Shown here: piece by piece, positions 59,086-64,000 of the stretch
Layout of the letters: each line of letters opens with the position of its first letter
How positions within the stretch are numbered: the first letter of the stretch is position 1
Assembly: GCF_007995245.1 (NCBI RefSeq)
Contig: NZ_VCBA01000002.1
Span: forward strand, 62,001-126,000
Source: Tateyamaria sp. syn59
GTDB taxonomy: Bacteria; Pseudomonadota; Alphaproteobacteria; Rhodobacterales; Rhodobacteraceae
Direction: 5' to 3'
Length of the DNA stretch: 64,000 bases
Made by a program: the position numbers and the translations under genes
The notes under the pieces: generated by a model
Seen by the model: only the letters and a program-made list of their open reading frames with translations
Database searches by the model: none
What the model was told of the DNA's origin: nothing

Positions 59086-59550
59086 ATGCGCGCTTTGTTG
59101 ACCCTTGCCCTGCCAGTCGCTCTGGCAGGTTGCCTGCCGCTCTCGACATATTATGCCGAGGGGGTCAGCTTTGCGCAGTTCGAACGCGATGACACCAATT
59201 GCGATGTGCAGGCGTTGCGTGATGCACCGGTGGCCAATCAGGTGCGCCAAGGCGCACCACGCTACGTGCCGCGCCGTGTCTGCAATGCACACGGAGAATG
59301 CTTCACCCGCGGCGGATACTGGGTGCCGGGTGAAGTCTATACCGTTGATGTCAACGCTAGCCTGCGCAGCAGGGTCAAAGGGCAATGCATGGGCGATCTT
59401 GGTTACCGTCCTGTTGAAATTCCCGCCTGTCCCCAAGGCATCGCACAGGCCGCACCACCCGGCCCCTCCACCACCCTGCCCCGCCTTACCGGGCGCAGCT
59501 GCGCCATTCGCACCGGCGATGGCCGGTTCCGCATTGTCACCCAAGGATAA
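59086..59550 (+). CDS. Small cysteine-rich lipoprotein
   Basis: 154 residues. MRALLTLALPVALAGC is a lipoprotein signal with lipobox ALAGC. The mature protein has seven more cysteines (TNCDVQAL, RRVCNAHGECFTRGG, QCMGDL, PACPQ, RSCAIR), probably disulfide-bonded in the periplasm. A GTG at 59026 is in frame, but it would put 20 residues before the signal. Function unknown. Confidence 0.75.
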   Translation: MRALLTLALPVALAGCLPLSTYYAEGVSFAQFERDDTNCDVQALRDAPVANQVRQGAPRYVPRRVCNAHGECFTRGGYWVPGEVYTVDVNASLRSRVKGQCMGDLGYRPVEIPACPQGIAQAAPPGPSTTLPRLTGRSCAIRTGDGRFRIVTQG

Positions 59551-59591
59551 GCAAGGCCCCAAGGCCGCCCTGGCCCGTTAAAGAGACCCCG

Positions 59592-60659
59592 ATGCCCCAC
59601 ACAACCAAACCACACGCGGCCGACGCAGCCCCTCTGTCAGAAGACGCCACCCGCCTGCAAGACGCCAAAAGCATCGTGCTGGCCCATCACGCCGCCATCG
59701 CCGACGCCGCACGCGGCGGCGATATGCGCAAGGCCCTTGCCCTGCATATGGAGCCGGACGTGCATTGGCGTGGAATGCACCCCTGGCACGATCAACGCGG
59801 CATCGCCGCCGTGGCAGATCGGTTCTGGACCCCTTTGACAGCGGCGCTGCGCAGCCCGCAGCGGCGGGTGGACGTGCTCTTTGCCGGGGACAACAGCCTT
59901 GATGGCGCGCCCGGCACGTGGGTCTGCGCGATGGGTCATATCCTCGCGCTCTTTGACGCGCCGTTTCTGGGCATCCAGCCCACGGGCAAGATCGTCATGC
60001 TGCGCTTCGCCGAGTTCAGCCGCGTGTCCGAGGGGCGCATCATCGAACAGGCGTTCTTCTGCGACCTCTTGCACCTCATGGCGCAGGCCGGTCAGTACCC
60101 GCTGCCAGGTATGACGGGTGCACAACTGGTGCAGCCCGGTCCGATGACGCAGGATGGCGTGCTGTCAGATGCGCAAGATCCGGCACAGAGCGCCGCGACG
60201 CTTGACCTGATCAACGCGATGATCGGCATGATCTCGACCGTGAACGCGACCGACACACCGCCCGACCCGCGCGACGAATTGCGCCAACACTGGCACGACG
60301 ACATGCTGTGGTGGGGGCCAACGGGCATCGGCGCGACCTACACCATCGACCGCTACATCGAACAGCACCAACGCCCCTTCCGCACCCAACTGGGCGCACG
60401 GACGTTCAACGGCCACATCTGCCGCATGGCCGAGGGGACTTATGGCGGCTTCTTTGGCTGGCCCAACCTGACGATGGAGTGCACCGGCCCCTATCTCGGT
60501 CTGCCACCGTCGGGTCGCAAGGCCGACCTGCGCGTGGTCGACATCTACCGCCGCGACGGCGACAAGCTGGCCGAGAACTGGGTTTTCATCGACATGCTGC
60601 ACTTTCTGAACATGCAGGGGCTCGACGTGCTGGCACAGCTTGAGGTGCGCAAAGGTTAA
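59592..60659 (+). CDS. Duplicated SnoaL/NTF2-like protein
   Basis: 355 residues in two similar halves of about 150 (around 30-170 and 200-350). Each has the cone-like NTF2/SnoaL features: ALHMEPDVHWRGMHPWHDQRG against HDDMLWWGPTGIGATYTIDR, and GHILALFDAPFLGIQPTGKI against GPYLGLPPSGRKADLRVVDI, ending with IIEQAFFCDLLHL against LAENWVFIDMLHF. SnoaL-like proteins include polyketide cyclases and dehydratases. Catalytic activity is not certain. It follows the lipoprotein gene by 41 bases. Confidence 0.82.
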   Translation: MPHTTKPHAADAAPLSEDATRLQDAKSIVLAHHAAIADAARGGDMRKALALHMEPDVHWRGMHPWHDQRGIAAVADRFWTPLTAALRSPQRRVDVLFAGDNSLDGAPGTWVCAMGHILALFDAPFLGIQPTGKIVMLRFAEFSRVSEGRIIEQAFFCDLLHLMAQAGQYPLPGMTGAQLVQPGPMTQDGVLSDAQDPAQSAATLDLINAMIGMISTVNATDTPPDPRDELRQHWHDDMLWWGPTGIGATYTIDRYIEQHQRPFRTQLGARTFNGHICRMAEGTYGGFFGWPNLTMECTGPYLGLPPSGRKADLRVVDIYRRDGDKLAENWVFIDMLHFLNMQGLDVLAQLEVRKG

Positions 60660-60712
60660 CGCATTTTAACCTTTGAAAACGACAAGTTTCTGATTTCATT
60701 TGATTTTCCAAT

Positions 60713-60732
60713 TCTGTCCCCGCGGGGACAGA
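60713..60732. repeat. Perfect 20-base GC palindrome, copy B
   Basis: TCTGTCCCCG and its exact reverse complement, in the convergent gap between the NTF2-like gene and ntrX. It is identical to the inner 20 bases of 28191-28212. The gap also contains GGTTAA-N6-TTAACC at 60655-60672. Confidence 0.7.
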
Positions 60733-60822
60733 TCTCAGACCTATGTTTTTCGACGCTGAAAACACAAGGAAAAACGGCGCGTTTTCCCCTCACCTATGAC
60801 GGCTTTCTGCGCTTGTTTCCGT

Positions 60823-62235
60823 TCAGCTCGCCTGCGCCTCTTCCTCATCCAGATGCGCCACCCGCGCCCCCGACTTGGAAGACGTCACAACCCCCAGCGA
60901 CTTCAGCTTGCGGTGCAACGCCGACCGTTCCATCCCCACAAAATTCGCGGTCCGGCTGATGTTGCCGCCAAAGCGGTTGATCTGCGTCAGCAGATACTCC
61001 CGCTCAAACGCCTCCCGCGCCTCGCGCAGCGGCAACGTCGCGAGCGCACCGGAAAGAACAACACGCCCCTCCTCGCCCGCGGGCTCTTCGGAGCCCGGCA
61101 ATTCCTTTGCGTCAATCGGCCCAGTCCCGTCTCCCAGGATCAAAACCCGTTCGACCATGTTCTTCAACTGACGGACGTTGCCCGGCCAGACCATCGTTTG
61201 CATCAGCGCGGACGCGTCCTCTGTCAACTGTCGCTTGGGCAAGCCCTGCGCGGCGTTGCACTCTTCGATGAAATGCGATGCCAACACGGGAATGTCTTCG
61301 CGGCGGTCTTCCAGGCTGGGCACTGCGATCGGAACCACGTTGAGGCGGTGATAGAGTTCCTGGCGGAAGGTTTCGGCAGCGATGGCTTCTTCCAGATTGC
61401 GGTTGGTCGAGGAAATAACCCGCAGATCGACGCGGACCTTGTCTGTGCCTCCAACCCGCTGAAATTGCTGATCAACCAGCACCCGAAGGATTTTCGACTG
61501 CGTGCCTATGGGCATGTCCGCAACCTCGTCGAAATAGATCACACCGCCATGTGCCTGCTCCAGAAGACCAGGCTCAACTCCGCGGTCGGCGGTTTCCTTG
61601 CCGAACAGCACCTCTTCCATATTCTCGGGCGCAACACCGGCGCAATTGACGGTCACAAAAGGCGCATCCGAGCGGTTGGAGTTGGCGTGGATGTAGCGCG
61701 CCGCCACTTCCTTGCCGCAGCCTGCGGGGCCGGTCAGCATCACGCGGCCGTTGGACTTTGTCACCTTATCGAGCTGCGAGATCAGCGCGCGGAAGCTGGC
61801 AGAGGCGCCGATCATCTTGGCCTCGGCCACTTCGGGGCGGCGCAGGCTCTGGTTCTCGCGGCGCAGGCGAGAGGTTTCCATCGCGCGGCGAATGACCACA
61901 AGCAACTGGTCGATATTAAACGGTTTTTCGATGAAGTCGTAGGCGCCTTGCTTGATCGCAGCGACTGCAATCTCAATGTTGCCATGACCCGAGATGATCA
62001 CGACCGGCACGCCCGGATTGTCGCGCTTGACCGCCTTGAGGATGTCGATCCCGTCCATACGGCTGTCCTTGAGCCAGATGTCGAGGATGATCAGCGCCGG
62101 TTCAGCCGTGTTGATGGCTGCCATCGCATCGTCTGAATTGCCCGCGAGCCGGGTCGCATAACCTTCGTCCTCAAGAATGTCCGAGATCAACTCCCGGATG
62201 TCGCGCTCATCGTCCACGATCAAGATATCGCTCAT
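60823..62235 (-). CDS. ntrX: NtrX response regulator
   Basis: 470 residues: receiver domain (phospho-acceptor Asp52 in LIILDIWLKDS), AAA+ domain (Walker A GPAGCGKE at 169-176, Walker B YFDEVADM) and a C-terminal Fis-type HTH (NISRTANFVGMERSALHRKL). Where sigma54 activators carry GAFTGA, this protein reads LFGKETADRGVEPGLLEQ; the loop is absent, so it probably does not remodel sigma54 holoenzyme directly. The start overlaps the ntrY stop (ATGA). It regulates nitrogen, redox and envelope genes in this class. Confidence 0.95.
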   Translation of the reverse strand: MSDILIVDDERDIRELISDILEDEGYATRLAGNSDDAMAAINTAEPALIILDIWLKDSRMDGIDILKAVKRDNPGVPVVIISGHGNIEIAVAAIKQGAYDFIEKPFNIDQLLVVIRRAMETSRLRRENQSLRRPEVAEAKMIGASASFRALISQLDKVTKSNGRVMLTGPAGCGKEVAARYIHANSNRSDAPFVTVNCAGVAPENMEEVLFGKETADRGVEPGLLEQAHGGVIYFDEVADMPIGTQSKILRVLVDQQFQRVGGTDKVRVDLRVISSTNRNLEEAIAAETFRQELYHRLNVVPIAVPSLEDRREDIPVLASHFIEECNAAQGLPKRQLTEDASALMQTMVWPGNVRQLKNMVERVLILGDGTGPIDAKELPGSEEPAGEEGRVVLSGALATLPLREAREAFEREYLLTQINRFGGNISRTANFVGMERSALHRKLKSLGVVTSSKSGARVAHLDEEEAQAS

Positions 62236-64000
62236 ACCGCTTCCTCTTTCTCAACTGCTGGTGCCTGGGCCAGGACGGGCAAGGTGATGACCGCCATGGC
62301 GCCGCTGTGGGTCTGGCCCGCAAAGGGGGCCGCGTCTTCGAGGGTCAGAGTGCCCCCGTGTTCTTCGATAATCTTCTTGACGATGGGCAGGCCAAGCCCT
62401 GTGCCCTCATCGCGGGTGGTCACGTAGGGTTCGAACAGGCGCGCGCGGTCTTCGGGCAGGCCGATGCCGTTGTCCGAAATCGTGATCACAGCGCCTATCG
62501 GGTTGGTCTCCATCCGCACCTCTATGCGCGGCGCATGTCCATCTGGAACACCTTTTTGTCGCAATGTTTCAATAGCTTCTCCGCCATTCTTCACTAGATT
62601 TGTGAGAGCCTGGGAAATCATGGTGGCGTCCACCTCGGCATGGATGGCCATGTCCGGAAGGTCCGCAACGATCTGCACATCGGGTTGACCGGATTGCTGC
62701 AACACAACCGCGTCCTGCACGATCTGGGTCAGGTCCTCGCTCTTGCGTTCGGGTTCGGGCATGCGCGCGAATTTCGAAAACTCATCGACGATGCGGCGCA
62801 AGTCGCCGGTCTGACGCACGATCACGTCGGTCATCTGTTCGAGGCTATCGCTCTCTTCACCCAGCTTCGGGCTGAACTTGCGCTTGATCCGCTCCGCACT
62901 CAGCTGGATGGGGGTCAGCGGATTCTTGATCTCGTGCGCGATGCGGCGGGCCACGTCACCCCAGGCGGCCATCCGCTGCGCCGACACAAGGTCTGTCACG
63001 TCGTCAAAGGCGATCACGTAGCCTTCAAGCGCGCCTTCGACGCTGCGACGTGTCGCCATACGGACCAGCAGGTTTTCCAAGCGACCATCGCGCGTCACCT
63101 TAACCTCGCCGGTGGCGACCTCTTGCGGCCCTGCCCTAAGCAGGGCGAAGAGGGCCGCGAATTCCGGCACCGCGACGGCGAGCGGCACGTCCTCCCGCCC
63201 CTCTTGCCAATGCAGGAGGCGCGCGCCGGAGCGGTTGACGAAGGTGACACGGCCCTTGGGGTCCACACCCACCACGCCAGACGTGACAGAACTGAGCACG
63301 GAATCGAACAGCCGCCGCCGGCGTTCGATCTGTTCGGTGTTCGCCAACAGGGTCTGGCGCTGGCCCTTGAGTTGCTTGGTCATCTGATTGAAGTAGCGGC
63401 CGAGCATGGCAATCTCGTCGTCGCCCTCCTCCTCGCGCACCTGCACGTCGAGGTCTCCGGCACCCACGCGCTGTGCTGCGCCTGTTAGCCGCCCGACCGG
63501 GCCGGACAGGCGTTCGGCAAACCAAAGGCCCAGCCAGATCGCGGCAAGGATCAGGATCACGGCGAAGCCAAGGTACAGCAGGCCAAACTGGAACAGCACC
63601 GTGCCCCGTTCACTTTCCAGCTGCTGATAGAGCCGCACGGTTTCCTTGGTTTCATCGAGCAGCGACAGGATTTCGCCATCCACATCGCGGCTGACATAGA
63701 CGAAACGGTCCACGTAGCTGGCCAACGGCACCAGCGCGCGGAATTCGTTGTTGTCCCAATCCTGGATCACGAGGCCGCCCGCATCCCTGGATTGTCTGAT
63801 CTCATCCTCAGAAGGTTGTTCAAAATCAAAGAGGTAGGAACGGTCGCCGCGCGCCCGTATGTCGCCGGTGCCGTCGATCAGGTAGGCTTCGCGCAGGCCG
63901 CGCTGCACTTGCAATTGCCCGTCGGTGAGCACTTCGCGGTCGCTGACGATCTGTGCGCCGCGCACCGTGTCGATATAGCGCGCGAGCGCGCGGGCGTCCG
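62232..64000 (-). CDS. ntrY: NtrY sensor histidine kinase, C-terminal part
   Basis: It continues past the right edge; about 589 residues are visible. Order: periplasmic sensor part, a membrane helix (LLYLGFAVILILAAIWLGLWF), HAMP (RLTGAAQRVGAGDLDVQVRE), a PAS domain (GVVGVDPKGRVTFVNRSGAR), then HisKA with the phospho-His in RRIAHEIKNPLTPIQL. HATPase follows with NLVKNGGEAI, ISDNGIGLPE and GTGLGLPIVKKIIEEHGG. NtrY phosphorylates NtrX. An apparent GTG start at 63965 is internal: the frame continues as DARALARYIDT to the edge. Confidence 0.95.
   Translation of the reverse strand, partial: DARALARYIDTVRGAQIVSDREVLTDGQLQVQRGLREAYLIDGTGDIRARGDRSYLFDFEQPSEDEIRQSRDAGGLVIQDWDNNEFRALVPLASYVDRFVYVSRDVDGEILSLLDETKETVRLYQQLESERGTVLFQFGLLYLGFAVILILAAIWLGLWFAERLSGPVGRLTGAAQRVGAGDLDVQVREEEGDDEIAMLGRYFNQMTKQLKGQRQTLLANTEQIERRRRLFDSVLSSVTSGVVGVDPKGRVTFVNRSGARLLHWQEGREDVPLAVAVPEFAALFALLRAGPQEVATGEVKVTRDGRLENLLVRMATRRSVEGALEGYVIAFDDVTDLVSAQRMAAWGDVARRIAHEIKNPLTPIQLSAERIKRKFSPKLGEESDSLEQMTDVIVRQTGDLRRIVDEFSKFARMPEPERKSEDLTQIVQDAVVLQQSGQPDVQIVADLPDMAIHAEVDATMISQALTNLVKNGGEAIETLRQKGVPDGHAPRIEVRMETNPIGAVITISDNGIGLPEDRARLFEPYVTTRDEGTGLGLPIVKKIIEEHGGTLTLEDAAPFAGQTHSGAMAVITLPVLAQAPAVEKEEAV

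Noticed and set aside
60655-60672. Second CtrA box after the NTF2-like gene (GGTTAA...TTAACC)
   Set aside because: Spacing between TTAA halves is 6, not 7, and it overlaps a stop codon in a convergent gap, so no promoter role is evident.

Overview
The window is 64 kb of GC-rich, densely packed chromosome from an alphaproteobacterium, most likely a marine Roseobacter-group member of the Rhodobacterales. The reasons are the gene families (CckA-type kinase, NtrYX, HemB lacking the zinc cysteines, Usg, HflX-Hfq next to TrkAH, PsuKG, a DmdB-type acyl-CoA ligase), the short gaps with many ATGA/TGATG couplings, and a dispersed 3'-flanking repeat with a G-rich hairpin. I see no insertion sequence, prophage, CRISPR array, rRNA or replication origin. 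No gap between genes exceeds about 260 bases.

Layout. 1-3.8 kb (minus): guaB, an RsmB-type rRNA methyltransferase and the 5' part of a CckA-like hybrid kinase with a perfect CtrA box in front of it. 3.9-10 kb (plus): agmatinase-family hydrolase, a RACo-like ASKHA/2Fe-2S corrinoid activase overlapping a SAM methyltransferase, tRNA-Gly(CCC), a tiny NrtS-like membrane protein and a sulfatase/phosphonate-hydrolase-like enzyme with a non-canonical CGGSR motif. 10-17 kb (minus): acyl-CoA ligase, animal-type haem peroxidase, then the zwf-pgl-pgi glucose-6-phosphate operon. 17.4-24.8 kb: radical SAM protein, usg, gyrA, an exported protein of unknown function, M32 carboxypeptidase. 24.8-32 kb: ctaA, TrmJ-type methyltransferase, thiE-like gene, a divergent HupE/DUF4198 pair whose start codons overlap in one CATG, psuK-psuG and a DUF502 protein.

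32-41 kb: patatin-like lipase, 3-hydroxybutyrate dehydrogenase, a candidate leftward small RNA with its own promoter and terminator, an orphan YejA-like binding protein coupled to an aquaporin, an XRE-cupin regulator divergent from a CoA ligase/DsbA-family pair, and a Bcr/CflA-type transporter. 41-52 kb: mfd, hemB, a Tat/lipobox SYLF lipoprotein, a beta-hydroxyacid dehydrogenase, a penicillin-acylase-family hydrolase coupled to an RluE-type pseudouridine synthase. 52-64 kb: pentapeptide-repeat membrane protein, then the alphaproteobacterial block hflX-hfq-trkH-trkA and ntrX-ntrY, here separated by an alpha/beta hydrolase, a lipoprotein and a duplicated NTF2-like protein; ntrY runs off the right edge.

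Most of the window is core metabolism and regulation. The parts that deserve follow-up are the CATG divergent metal locus (28.6 kb), the candidate sRNA (34.15-34.27 kb), the CtrA site before the CckA-like gene, the peroxidase operator (13.3 kb), the orphan activase module (5-7.9 kb), and two dispersed repeats: a GC palindrome found twice, and the G-rich 3' element found four times. All assignments come from reading motifs and context; no database search was run.
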